This document shows positions 54,620 through 63,834 of a DNA stretch of 64,000 nt, in pieces. Position 1 is the first letter of the stretch, and each line of letters starts with the position of its first letter. Source of the stretch: Reichenbachiella versicolor (lineage in GTDB: Bacteria; Bacteroidota; Bacteroidia; Cytophagales; Cyclobacteriaceae). The position numbers were made by a program, and so were the translations under genes. The DNA lies in NCBI RefSeq assembly GCF_003171675.1, contig NZ_QFZQ01000002.1:124001-188000 (forward strand). Reading direction: 5' to 3'. Under the pieces are notes generated by a model. That model was not told the origin of the DNA and did no database searches. It was given only the letters and a program-made list of their open reading frames with translations.

Positions 54620-57313
54620 TTAGAGTCTTAGGGTAATTTTTGCGAAATAATGAGCTCCCATCACACCAAATTGTTGTACCCTTCTACTGTATGGAAATCT
54701 TCCATCGGATATATTAGCTGAATGAGTATGCATGTCTGGATACACATTGAAAATATTCTGTCCTCCTATACTTGCTTTAATATTCTTAGTGGCTCTCCAA
54801 GAGAATATTAAGTCAGTTATGACCTTTGGTGAAAAATCTTGATCTCTAGTTTCGATAAGCCCAGTATTAGAATTAATAACCCAATTAGATGGTTCATTAT
54901 CTTCAGGATGACGATAGGTGACCCTTCCAAAATAAGTATTGTTTAATACAATAGTGAAATCGCCTACTTTATATGAGTTCAAAAAAACAACTTTAGCATT
55001 AGGTTGGTTAGACTCTATTCTAGACACTTCTTCTCTATTTAAAAGAACATTTTGTTGACCTTCCAACTCTTCTGAAGTTCGAATCTGTCCATCCACTTGA
55101 GTCTTGTTAAAATTCACTCCAAGTGATGAAGAAAGTTCTCCAAGACCAAATTGACTTCTAAATGTAGTCGTAATATCCATACCAGAAGTTCTAGTATCAA
55201 ACGCATTGGTAAAGAACTGAGCTGCACCAACATTTAATGGATTTAAAATAAACTCAAACCCTTCATCAAATCTGCCAGACATGACAATTCGATTAAGAAT
55301 CTTAATAGTATATAAATTGACTGTAAAAGTAAAATTATAAAAAAGCTTGGATGTTACTCCTGCATTAAAATGCCTAGATAGTTCGGGTCTCAAACTTTCT
55401 ATGCCAAAGGCTTTCGCAACTGTGCTATTATTATTGAAAGTACCTACACTAACGGCATCTCCCTCAAAAAATTGAGTACTTATATTATTGAAGTACAACT
55501 GATGCAACGAAGGAGCTCTAAAACCTGTGGAATACCCTGCATTAATACTCAAATCACTGGTAAACCTATATCTACTAGAGGCTTTCCAAATCCATTCGTT
55601 GCCAAAATCACTATAGGATTCATATCTAGTAGCTAGCCCTGCTAACAATTTATCAGTCAACTTAGCCTCTGTATCTAAATACCAACCATTATTTGTTCTG
55701 TATTCGTTTAATTCGTTTTCAGGTTGAAAGCCTGGAAACACTTGAGAACCAACCTCTCTAGCTTTTAATACACCTCCAACCGAAATCGAATCCATTCCAT
55801 TTATCCAAGATGCCTCTTCACCGGCAGATATTTCATAGTTTTCAATTCGCATTTCAGCACCAAAGGCTATGCTAACGCCATAAAGCCAATTAAATGTTCT
55901 AGAAACATCAAGATTAGTTGTATTCTGGCTGTACCTAAAACCTCCTGAATAAAACCTTGTCGGAGAAGTATCTCCAAGAGAAGCATTATTAGAATTTAAC
56001 ACATTAAAATCAATAGTATTGACACCTAAAGTATTGCTAAAATCAATATTCCAATTGTTTTTCACACCTACAAAACCGATAGTAAAAGCATCATCAACAA
56101 TGTCTGTTCCTATTTTAGGAGAAAAACCATCTGGATATAAACTATATACTACTCTACTACTGTCTTTTGGAAATCGATAAAACCCGCTAGACATTCCATC
56201 TCTAAAGTTCCTACCTCCATGAGCGTAGAAAGAAGTCACTCTTGTCAATGGAATTTCGGAATTAAAGAAAAAACTTATATTTCTGACATCCGAATTTCCT
56301 ACCTCCATCACTCTTTGGCCATCAAATCCAGTCTGTTTGAAAAAATCCCTTTCACTAATTAAAGCTTTATCAATGGCCAAATCAGTAGTGTAAACTGGTC
56401 CTGAATAAGCTCCGGACCGATTAGTTGCAGATCTATCTCTAAACTCTAAGGTAAAATTGACAAACCCTCCATCTCCTACCTCAAAACCAACATTACCACC
56501 AAAATACCTCTGTTTACCATCTCCATCTAAGTTAGATCCTAATTGTGTATCTAAGTAGGTAACTCCAGTCTGTTCTTTTAACACAATATTGATAACACCT
56601 GCAATGGCATCAGACCCATATTGTGCTGCCGCGCCATCACGAAGTATTTCGATTCTATCAACTGCACCAAAAGGTATTGCATTGAAATCAGTGCCTACTG
56701 TCCCTCTTCCAAAAGTTCCATTAACATTCAATAGAGAACTTGTGTGTCTACGTTTACCATCTATCAAGACTAAAACTTGATCTGGACCTAATCCACGAAG
56801 AGACACTGGGTCTATATGATCTGTCCCATCTGATATTGTTTGATAAGTAGAGTTGAAAGAAGGGGCTATATAATTTAAAATTTGACCTAACTCTATTCTT
56901 CCTGATTGAGCTATAGTCTGAGGACTAATAATATCTACGGGAACACTAGATTCCAATAATGACCTTGCTCCTGATCTAGTACCTACTGAAATATTTTGCT
57001 CTATTTCAAAAGCCGACTGAAGCTCAAATTCTAGATGAATAGAATCTCCTGCTGATAGATTGACTTCTTCTTCTTGATCAGCATACATTACAAAACTGGC
57101 GCTGACTATATACTTACCTGGATCAATATCCAATTCGAAATCACCATCTACATTAGTAGCAGTTTCTATAGTAGTACCTTGTAATGCTACTTTAGCCCCA
57201 GGCAAAGCTCCAAATTGATCTGACACTTTACCTGTCACTTTAATGGACTGAGCACTAATAAAATTATTGCCGATTACAAAAATTGATAATAAAATTATGG
57301 ATTTGATGTTCAT
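54620..57313 (-). CDS. TonB-dependent receptor with carboxypeptidase-like N-terminal domain
   Basis: An 897-residue outer-membrane transporter: signal peptide (ending ISAQ), a CarboxypepD_reg-like domain (about 25-110, VTGKVSDQFGALPGAKVALQG), a plug (SVPVDIISPQTIAQSG, LRGLGPDQVLVLIDGKRRH, VDRIEILRDGAAAQYGSDAI) and a 22-stranded-type barrel ending in HYFAKITLRL. The start is ATG 57313; a TTG at 57334 adds seven unconserved residues. No SusD-like gene is adjacent, so the substrate is not an obvious polysaccharide. It precedes the YfiR-kinase gene with 2 bp between, suggesting the kinase senses receptor state or its ligand. Confidence 0.93.
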   Translation of the reverse strand: MNIKSIILLSIFVIGNNFISAQSIKVTGKVSDQFGALPGAKVALQGTTIETATNVDGDFELDIDPGKYIVSASFVMYADQEEEVNLSAGDSIHLEFELQSAFEIEQNISVGTRSGARSLLESSVPVDIISPQTIAQSGRIELGQILNYIAPSFNSTYQTISDGTDHIDPVSLRGLGPDQVLVLIDGKRRHTSSLLNVNGTFGRGTVGTDFNAIPFGAVDRIEILRDGAAAQYGSDAIAGVINIVLKEQTGVTYLDTQLGSNLDGDGKQRYFGGNVGFEVGDGGFVNFTLEFRDRSATNRSGAYSGPVYTTDLAIDKALISERDFFKQTGFDGQRVMEVGNSDVRNISFFFNSEIPLTRVTSFYAHGGRNFRDGMSSGFYRFPKDSSRVVYSLYPDGFSPKIGTDIVDDAFTIGFVGVKNNWNIDFSNTLGVNTIDFNVLNSNNASLGDTSPTRFYSGGFRYSQNTTNLDVSRTFNWLYGVSIAFGAEMRIENYEISAGEEASWINGMDSISVGGVLKAREVGSQVFPGFQPENELNEYRTNNGWYLDTEAKLTDKLLAGLATRYESYSDFGNEWIWKASSRYRFTSDLSINAGYSTGFRAPSLHQLYFNNISTQFFEGDAVSVGTFNNNSTVAKAFGIESLRPELSRHFNAGVTSKLFYNFTFTVNLYTIKILNRIVMSGRFDEGFEFILNPLNVGAAQFFTNAFDTRTSGMDITTTFRSQFGLGELSSSLGVNFNKTQVDGQIRTSEELEGQQNVLLNREEVSRIESNQPNAKVVFLNSYKVGDFTIVLNNTYFGRVTYRHPEDNEPSNWVINSNTGLIETRDQDFSPKVITDLIFSWRATKNIKASIGGQNIFNVYPDMHTHSANISDGRFPYSRRVQQFGVMGAHYFAKITLRL

Positions 57314-57439
57314 CTCAAGTATTGCTGAACACAAATATTAACTAAAAAACCTATAGTATTATGCTTTTTTTTAAATAGGAATTTGAGACAGAGTAATCTA
57401 TTAAACAAGTGTAGCTTCTATTAATTGTAAGTTATTAAG

Positions 57440-57988
57440 CTATGAAGGATTTGAAGTAAAATAGCTTTGAAGCTTAATTAATACCTCCTGAGGATTAGTT
57501 TCACCATCTAGTACTTTCTGACCAAAATGAATGTAATAGAAATCTCTTAAAGCCCTGAAAATCTCCCATTTTTCTTTCTCCTCACCTTGTGGTTTGCTAT
57601 AGTCGTTCCAAAGTTCATAAGTTTTTTGTTCTGTAAACACTCTAGCCTTATCAGAACATTCTTTGTATCTGGCTGTTGACTGATTTACTAAAAGTTGTCT
57701 ATGAAAGGCAAGAGCATCTTGGTGCTGCATTATCTCTGAACCAAAAAGCTGTTCAAAATTGCTGTAGTTTTTCATCAAGTCTCCAAACACTTCAAATCTT
57801 GCAACATGGTGTTCTAGCAGTCTCGTCTCATACATATCCATATCTCCAAAATAATGATAGAAACTAGATCTGTTCAATCCAACCAGATTAGACAACTTTT
57901 CTACGTTCAATGCTAGTGGTCCTATTTCACCAAATAGTTCGTAGCCTGTTTGCAACCATTTATTTCTATTATCATTTGTTTGAGGCAT
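57440..57988 (-). CDS. TetR/AcrR-family regulator
   Basis: A 182-residue protein with N-terminal HTH (LNVEKLSNLVGLNRSSFYHYF, about 27-46, covers the recognition helix) and a divergent helical ligand domain. It lies between the TonB receptor (same strand, 126 bp downstream) and a divergent YiaA-like gene. The target is not known; the receptor operon or the YiaA-like gene are candidates by position. Confidence 0.83.
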   Translation of the reverse strand: MPQTNDNRNKWLQTGYELFGEIGPLALNVEKLSNLVGLNRSSFYHYFGDMDMYETRLLEHHVARFEVFGDLMKNYSNFEQLFGSEIMQHQDALAFHRQLLVNQSTARYKECSDKARVFTEQKTYELWNDYSKPQGEEKEKWEIFRALRDFYYIHFGQKVLDGETNPQEVLIKLQSYFTSNPS

Positions 57989-58049
57989 ATTTAGGAAGAT
58001 TCAATTACCCTGTGTACAGTGCTGTCTACAACGCAATTTGATATTCAAA

Positions 58050-58057
58050 TACTTTTG
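58050..58057 (+). promoter_or_regulatory. Bacteroidota -7 promoter element before the YiaA-like gene
   Basis: TACTTTTG is a perfect TAnnTTTG match, 41 bp before the ATG. A clear -33 TTTG at the usual distance was not found, so support is partial. Confidence 0.4.
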
Positions 58058-58098
58058 ACTTGTAATCTTAAATATTCACATACAAATCATCAAGAACT

Positions 58099-58506
58099 AT
58101 GAATAATAATCAAACTTCAACGGCATTTGTAGCAACATCATGGATTGGATTGCTGACTGGTATGATCGGTTACCTAATTGGGTTATACAGAGCTGAAATG
58201 GAACTAAATGAAAAAGGATACTATTTCACAATACTTATGTTTGGACTATTCTCAGTGATTTCTCTTCAGAAAACTGTACGAGACAAAATGGAAAAAATTC
58301 AAACAACCGACCTTTATTACATGATCTGTTGGTTCTCTACTATTTTATCAATTGTATTACTAGTTATAGGTCTTTGGAATGCTGAACTGCTACCAAGTGA
58401 AAAAGGGTTCTTTGCTTTTGGCTTTTTGATGGCATTATTTGGAGCTATCGCTGTTCAAAAAAATACTAGAGATATGATTCAAAATCATAACATCATAGAT
58501 AAGTAA
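58099..58506 (+). CDS. YiaA/YiaB family inner-membrane protein
   Basis: A 135-residue protein with two YiaA-like repeats of two helices: [22 protein letters not shown] then [20 protein letters not shown], followed by a second half ending in [18 protein letters not shown]. Function of the family is unknown. A terminator lies just downstream. Confidence 0.87.
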   Translation: MNNNQTSTAFVATSWIGLLTGMIGYLIGLYRAEMELNEKGYYFTILMFGLFSVISLQKTVRDKMEKIQTTDLYYMICWFSTILSIVLLVIGLWNAELLPSEKGFFAFGFLMALFGAIAVQKNTRDMIQNHNIIDK

Positions 58507-58517
58507 AAGGTTAAATC

Positions 58518-58539
58518 AAGGAGGAGTAATCCTCCTTTT
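58518..58539. terminator. Terminator between YiaA-like and DUF2911 genes
   Basis: AAGGAGGA-GTAAT-CCTCCTT forms a short GC-rich stem followed by TTTTG. It can serve both convergent genes. Confidence 0.7.
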
Positions 58540-58545
58540 GTCATT

Positions 58546-59130
58546 TTAGATAGGCATAATATAAAACTTGAATCCTATATTTTCCCAAGCAAATTTTACT
58601 TCTCCTGTGTCATCAATAAAAAATTTCATGCGTTCTTCAGTTTTATCTAATCTGTAAGAATAAACTTCAAACCTTAAGGCATCTTTCGTGATGTCATAAT
58701 CATACGCACCCCAAACATCATATTTCTTATTCAAAATCACTGTCCATTTCAACCTGCCCGGTATAGTATACAAAGCATAGTTTCCAGCTTTTAAAGTATC
58801 TCCTTGTACCAATAAATCCGTATCTGACGACAATACAGTTGCTTCATTAGCTCCTGTACGCCATATTTCATCATACTTAACTAAATCTCCCCAGATAGTT
58901 CTTCCTTTCACACCTGGCTGGCTATATGTCAAGTAAACTTTAGATTTTCCAAACTTCAAATTTTCACGTGCTGCAGGGGAAGGTCTATCTTTTGTTTCCT
59001 GTTGATATTGTTTAAACTCCGATGGATCTGATGACACATATTTATCAGAATAACTTGGAGAAAAACATCCAGATAAAGACATAGAAACGAGTAAGAACAT
59101 CACTCTTTTTAACCCAATTTTCTCAATCAT
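58546..59130 (-). CDS. DUF2911 lipoprotein
   Basis: A 194-residue lipoprotein (lipobox LSGC, Cys22). The DUF2911 domain is recognised from VYLTYSQPGVKGRTIWGDLV, YDEIWRTGANEAT and LKAGNYALYTIPG. Family members are Bacteroidota-typical periplasmic proteins of unknown function. Alone on the minus strand. Confidence 0.87.
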   Translation of the reverse strand: MIEKIGLKRVMFLLVSMSLSGCFSPSYSDKYVSSDPSEFKQYQQETKDRPSPAARENLKFGKSKVYLTYSQPGVKGRTIWGDLVKYDEIWRTGANEATVLSSDTDLLVQGDTLKAGNYALYTIPGRLKWTVILNKKYDVWGAYDYDITKDALRFEVYSYRLDKTEERMKFFIDDTGEVKFAWENIGFKFYIMPI

Positions 59131-59302
59131 ACTTCAAATAAAAACTTAAATAAACTTCTCAATGGAAAAACTAGCAACGAAATAGACTATATGTTTATTA
59201 ATTTACTTTAACAGATAATTTCCATTTCAATGAAAATCTGTAACATGAGTTACGAAACTGTATGTTAATATGATTCACATTTGTTTCCAAAAAGAATAAG
59301 AT

Positions 59303-59614
59303 ATGGGATTGTTAGATAAGCTTTTGGGTATAAAAACAGGGAATCTATCAGATTATGTAAAAAAAGGTGCAATAATTATTGACGTACGAACCCCTGCAGA
59401 ATTTCAAGGAGGACATGCATTTGGTTCAAAAAACATTCCTTTAAATTCAGTGAAAAGTAAAATATCTCTGATAAAAGAAATGAACAAACCAATTATTATG
59501 TGTTGTGCTTCAGGAATGAGAAGTGGGCAGGCAACAGCAATTTTAAAAAAAGAAGGCTTAGAATGTATAAATGGTGGTAGTTGGACGAAAGTAAATAGTG
59601 AAATTAAAAGGTAA
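59303..59614 (+). CDS. Rhodanese-like sulfurtransferase
   Basis: A 103-residue single-domain rhodanese: DVRTPAEFQGGHAFGSKNIPL and the active loop CCASGMRS with the catalytic Cys. Soluble and cytoplasmic by lack of a signal. Followed by a very strong hairpin. Confidence 0.9.
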   Translation: MGLLDKLLGIKTGNLSDYVKKGAIIIDVRTPAEFQGGHAFGSKNIPLNSVKSKISLIKEMNKPIIMCCASGMRSGQATAILKKEGLECINGGSWTKVNSEIKR

Positions 59615-59641
59615 GGTGAATATAATTTACCTACCCTATAA

Positions 59642-59674
59642 AGCCCAAAACCCGGCTTCACCGGGTTTTGGGCT
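59642..59674. terminator. Strong hairpin between rhodanese and phosphatase genes
   Basis: AGCCCAAAACCCGG pairs perfectly with CCGGGTTTTGGGCT over 14 bp with a 5-nt loop. There is no T-tract on either side, so it may act as an RNA end stabiliser or a factor-independent stop between convergent genes. Confidence 0.6.
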
Positions 59675-59771
59675 GAGTAAAGATCGTATCTTAAGTTGGA
59701 TCTGGACTCTACCATGCCTACCGCACATCGGCGGCGTGGTTTTAGTAATTTACAGAATATTATTTGGAATA

Positions 59772-60392
59772 TCAATTTAAACCCAAATGTTCTACACTAT
59801 TCTCCAGTAAGATCTCTCCATTCTTCCCATCGTACTTCAGTTTATATAAACAAAGGTTAGAATGTTCATAAAACTCAGCTTGATTTAATGGTCTATTAGT
59901 CATCCAGCAAACGAGAATTCTCATGGCCCTGCCATGAGTAGCTAATAAGATTACGTCATCATTCTCATTCTTCATTATGTACTCTAAAGCTCTTTTCTGC
60001 CGTTCCGCGACTTGTATAGGAGACTCCCCACCAGCTACCGTATAGGAAGAATTACCCATTTTCCATTCTTCAAGACCTTTTAAATAGTCACGATGTCTCA
60101 TCTCATCATATGCCAACCCCTCATTTGCCCCCCAACTTATTTCATCTAAACCTTCCAATGCTTCATAAGGAATTCCTTTATCTATGAATGCTTGTACAGA
60201 CTCTTTAGTTCTCAACAGCGAAGAGGTATATATTTTGTCAAAATGAGTATCCTTATACACCTGATAAAACATGTCTGCTTGTTGTCTTCCTGTGTCGTTC
60301 AAACTAGAGTTAACTCCACGTCCTTGAACCATCTTTTTCAAGTTGTAATCAGTCTGGCCATGACGGATAATATAGAATATTTTGCTTTTCAA
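59772..60392 (-). CDS. Histidine phosphatase (phosphoglycerate mutase-like)
   Basis: A 206-residue protein with the RHGQTDYN catalytic loop near the N-terminus and ATHGRAMRI with the second histidine. A conserved Glu lies in LDEISWGANEG. Substrate cannot be assigned. No ATG is available at the right place; TTG at 60392 gives LKSKIFYIIRHGQ and is taken as start. Confidence 0.87.
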   Translation of the reverse strand: MKSKIFYIIRHGQTDYNLKKMVQGRGVNSSLNDTGRQQADMFYQVYKDTHFDKIYTSSLLRTKESVQAFIDKGIPYEALEGLDEISWGANEGLAYDEMRHRDYLKGLEEWKMGNSSYTVAGGESPIQVAERQKRALEYIMKNENDDVILLATHGRAMRILVCWMTNRPLNQAEFYEHSNLCLYKLKYDGKNGEILLENSVEHLGLN

Positions 60393-60527
60393 GCTAATTG
60401 TAATTTGGTTTGCAAAACGCGAATTTAAGAGGAATTCATAGCCTTATTAATGTTAATCTAAATTTATTGACTAAGGAAATAGGTCTTTGATTACCCTTGT
60501 GATGACTAATAGAAAACTTATAATGGA

Positions 60528-60959
60528 ATGAGCAGCATATTTAGATCCATTTTCACACTTGAGGGAATCAATCTCTTTTCCAAAAACACAATGGTTGATC
60601 ATCTGGGGATTGTATTTACAGAAATAGGCGATGACTATATCAAAGCTACCATGCCTGTAGATTCGCGAACCTTTCAACCTCTAAAACTGCTACACGGAGG
60701 AGCATCTGTAAGCCTTGCAGAAACATTAGGAAGTGTAGCTGCTACTATGACTGTTGACCCGGAAACTCACTACTGTGTTGGTCAAGAAATAAATGCTAAC
60801 CACATCAAAAGTGCCAAGCATGGTTTTGTAGAAGGAATTACACGACCAATACACATAGGAAACAGATCACAAGTTTGGGAAATACGTATAACCAACGAAG
60901 AGAATCAGTTAGTTTGTATTAGTCGAATTACACTAGCGGTAATCGAAAAAAAGAATTAA
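60528..60959 (+). CDS. menI: Hotdog-fold thioesterase, probable DHNA-CoA thioesterase
   Basis: A 143-residue PaaI/YdiI-type thioesterase with KLLHGGASVSLAETLGSVAA, in which the conserved Glu and HGG motif are the catalytic features, and a CVGQEINANHIKSAK block. The stop overlaps the ATG of menF (TAATG). Position at the head of menF-menD supports a role in hydrolysing 1,4-dihydroxy-2-naphthoyl-CoA in menaquinone synthesis. Confidence 0.83.
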   Translation: MSSIFRSIFTLEGINLFSKNTMVDHLGIVFTEIGDDYIKATMPVDSRTFQPLKLLHGGASVSLAETLGSVAATMTVDPETHYCVGQEINANHIKSAKHGFVEGITRPIHIGNRSQVWEIRITNEENQLVCISRITLAVIEKKN

Positions 60960-62164
60960 TGGCAGAGCAAAGAGATACAATTTCAATATTACCCGAATTA
61001 CAACTCAAAAACTTAACAAAGTTTTTTAATACAGCTTTCCATCTCGACATTCCTCTAGCAATTTGGAGACATCCTGAAGAAAAATCTATTAATGGTATCG
61101 CTCAACTGGAAAACATAGAATTCCCCGAGCGTCTAGAGTCAGCTGGAGAAGGCTTTTTATTCAATCCTTTTGAAATAGACGGAAGCCTTCCTAAACATTT
61201 CATTAGTGCAGATATTTTTTACAAAAGTGATGAAGGTACGATCTCTCCTAATCCTAGAAAACATTTAAATGCTAATAAAACTGATGCATTCTTTGAATCT
61301 TTGAATAATGAAGAGTTTACAGACTTCAAGAATAAATTAAGCAAGGCTCCTATTCTTAAAGAATCAAAAAATGAGTTTATTGATTTAGTTAATCAATGCA
61401 AGAAATTAATTAAATCTGGAGCTTATCAGAAAATCGTTCCTGCACGCCAATCTCAATTTAGTTTAAAAGAAGATTTTAACCCAATTCAAGAATTTTTAGC
61501 ATTAGTAAACACCTATACTCATGCGTTTATATCTTTAGTTTACATACCTGATTATGGGCTTTGGATCGGTGCAACTCCTGAGCTTTTAATATCTTTAGAT
61601 AAGAACAGTCAATTTGAGACAGTTTCTTTAGCAGGAACTCAAGGAGTTCCAGAAGATTTCAATTTAAGCAATGCATCTTGGAGACAAAAAGAAATTGAGG
61701 AACAAGCTTTAGTAAGTAGATACATCATTAACTGTTTCAAAAAGATTAGACTAAGAGAGTTTGAGGAATATGGCCCTAAAACTGTGAAAGCTGCTAATTT
61801 GATACACTTGAAAACTACTTTCAAAGTAAATATTGATGAAGTGAATTTCCCTGAACTTGCTAGTGTAATGCTGGATTTACTACATCCTACTTCAGCAGTG
61901 TGTGGAATGCCTATGGAAAAAGCTGCTAGGTTTATCAAAGAAAATGAGACTCCTGATCGTCAATATTTTAGCGGTCACCTAGGACCAGTAAACATCAATA
62001 ACGAAATAAAGATTTTTGTCAATCTTCGTTGTGCTAGGATTTACAAAGATTCTGGAATAGTATTCGCAGGAGCTGGTGTCACAGAAGATAGCGACGCAGA
62101 AAGTGAATGGAATGAAACACAAATCAAATTCCAAACCTTACTAAACATAATCGGTATAAAATGA
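60959..62164 (+). CDS. menF: Isochorismate synthase
   Basis: A 401-residue chorismate-binding enzyme: KIVPARQSQFSL, GATPELLISL, VSLAGTQG, LHPTSAVCGMPMEKA and FVNLRCARIYKDSGIVFAGAG are the conserved Mg2+/substrate blocks. It converts chorismate to isochorismate for menaquinone. The pairing with menD distinguishes it from siderophore EntC. ATGA overlap with menD. Confidence 0.92.
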   Translation: MAEQRDTISILPELQLKNLTKFFNTAFHLDIPLAIWRHPEEKSINGIAQLENIEFPERLESAGEGFLFNPFEIDGSLPKHFISADIFYKSDEGTISPNPRKHLNANKTDAFFESLNNEEFTDFKNKLSKAPILKESKNEFIDLVNQCKKLIKSGAYQKIVPARQSQFSLKEDFNPIQEFLALVNTYTHAFISLVYIPDYGLWIGATPELLISLDKNSQFETVSLAGTQGVPEDFNLSNASWRQKEIEEQALVSRYIINCFKKIRLREFEEYGPKTVKAANLIHLKTTFKVNIDEVNFPELASVMLDLLHPTSAVCGMPMEKAARFIKENETPDRQYFSGHLGPVNINNEIKIFVNLRCARIYKDSGIVFAGAGVTEDSDAESEWNETQIKFQTLLNIIGIK

Positions 62165-63801
62165 ATCTTCAACCTATCTTTGATATTCCTGAAATTTGCA
62201 GTCGACTTGGTATAAAACATGCAGTTATTTCTCCTGGTTCTAGAAACGGAGCACTTACCATTGCTTTTTCAAGATATCCTGACATCAAATGTTTTAGTGT
62301 ACCCGATGAACGTTCTGCTGGTTTTATAGCCTTAGGAATGAGTTTGCAAGACAATCAACCTACAGTATTAATCTGTACCTCGGGGTCAGCAGGCTTAAAT
62401 TACGGACCAGCAGTAGCTGAAGCATTTTTTAACAGAATACCTCTTCTTATTCTTACAGCGGATAGACCAGCAGATTTAATAGGAATAAGAGATGGTCAGA
62501 CCATTTATCAAAAAGAACTTTTTGGAAAGCATGTGAAAGCCTTCTTTGATCTACCCGTAGATAGTTTAAACATAAGCCATCAACAAATTAGTAAAGCTAT
62601 CGAGATAACTAAGAACGGTGTAGCAGGGCCTGTTCATGTGAACATTCCTTTTAAAGAACCTTTCTACCCTTCTCCAAATCACCAGCATTCCATTTCTAAT
62701 CAAATTCAGATAGAAAAAAACACCACTGAATCTCCAGTTGATATTTTTCCAAAAAACGAAATCTTACGATTTAAAAAGGTACTCATTGTATTTGGACAAC
62801 AAAGCTTTAACCTTGATTTAATAGACTTTTTTAAGAGTAAGGTAAAAACAAAGTTTGCATGCCTCGGAGATGTTACTGCCAATTTACATGAAGTAGATGA
62901 CGTCGTTAGACATCATGATTTTTACATTGAGTCAAGCAATAAAGATCTTCAGCCTGAATTAGTTATAACTTTTGGCCTCTCGGTATTGTCGAAAAAACTT
63001 AAACAATTATTAAGGTCTACTGAGGGACTTGAGCACTGGCATGTGGGAATTGAAGGAGATAGTGCAGATACTTTTGGAAAACTTACTAGAACTTTCCGAA
63101 TTGATATACTAAGTTTTCTCCGTGAGCTATGTGAACTAGACCACTTTGATAATTATTATAAAGAAAACTGGTTCAAATCAGAGTTAAAAACTAGAACTAA
63201 CTTATCAATATTTAATCAAGAATATGCCGAACCTTTAGCATATCAACAAGTCCTGTATGCCATCCCTGACTTTGTAGATGTACATTTAGCCAATAGTATG
63301 ACTGTTCGTTATGCCAGTATGCTAGGACTATCTCAAAAAAATTTAAGAGTTTACTGCAATCGTGGCACTAGTGGAATAGACGGTAGCAATAGCACAGCGA
63401 TTGGTTCAGCTATTTCCAGTAGCAAAGCAACAGTTCTTCTGACTGGAGATGTTTCATTTCTTTATGACCGAAACGCTTTCTGGCATAATCATGTTCCTAA
63501 GAATATGCTGATTATTGTATTTAACAATTCAGGTGGTGGTATATTTAGATTAATTGAAGGTCCATCTAATCAACCTGAACTTGAAGAGTTTTTCGAAACT
63601 CAACAAAATTCATCCTCTCTTCATCTTGCTAATGAGTTTGGGTTTGAATACCAACAAATTCGAAATGAAGATGAATTGTCATTAGCTTGTCATATGATTC
63701 AAAATTTCAAATCTGGAAAGCACATTATAGAAGTGTTCACCAATAAGTATACCAACGAAAAGAGTTTTAAAGAGATGGTTAAAATTATAGCTCCTAAGTA
63801 G
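62161..63801 (+). CDS. menD: SEPHCHC synthase MenD
   Basis: A 546-residue thiamine diphosphate enzyme: HAVISPGSRNGALTIAFSR, the ThDP glutamate in PDERSAGFIALGMSL, CTSGSAGLNYGPAVAEA, LTADRP, GDVSFLYDRNAFW and FNNSGGGIFRLIEG (ThDP/Mg2+ site). It joins 2-oxoglutarate to isochorismate, the second step of menaquinone synthesis. Third gene of the overlapping men operon. Confidence 0.95.
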   Translation: MNLQPIFDIPEICSRLGIKHAVISPGSRNGALTIAFSRYPDIKCFSVPDERSAGFIALGMSLQDNQPTVLICTSGSAGLNYGPAVAEAFFNRIPLLILTADRPADLIGIRDGQTIYQKELFGKHVKAFFDLPVDSLNISHQQISKAIEITKNGVAGPVHVNIPFKEPFYPSPNHQHSISNQIQIEKNTTESPVDIFPKNEILRFKKVLIVFGQQSFNLDLIDFFKSKVKTKFACLGDVTANLHEVDDVVRHHDFYIESSNKDLQPELVITFGLSVLSKKLKQLLRSTEGLEHWHVGIEGDSADTFGKLTRTFRIDILSFLRELCELDHFDNYYKENWFKSELKTRTNLSIFNQEYAEPLAYQQVLYAIPDFVDVHLANSMTVRYASMLGLSQKNLRVYCNRGTSGIDGSNSTAIGSAISSSKATVLLTGDVSFLYDRNAFWHNHVPKNMLIIVFNNSGGGIFRLIEGPSNQPELEEFFETQQNSSSLHLANEFGFEYQQIRNEDELSLACHMIQNFKSGKHIIEVFTNKYTNEKSFKEMVKIIAPK

Positions 63802-63834
63802 TATCTATTTTATTCATTCAACTGATTTAACCAT

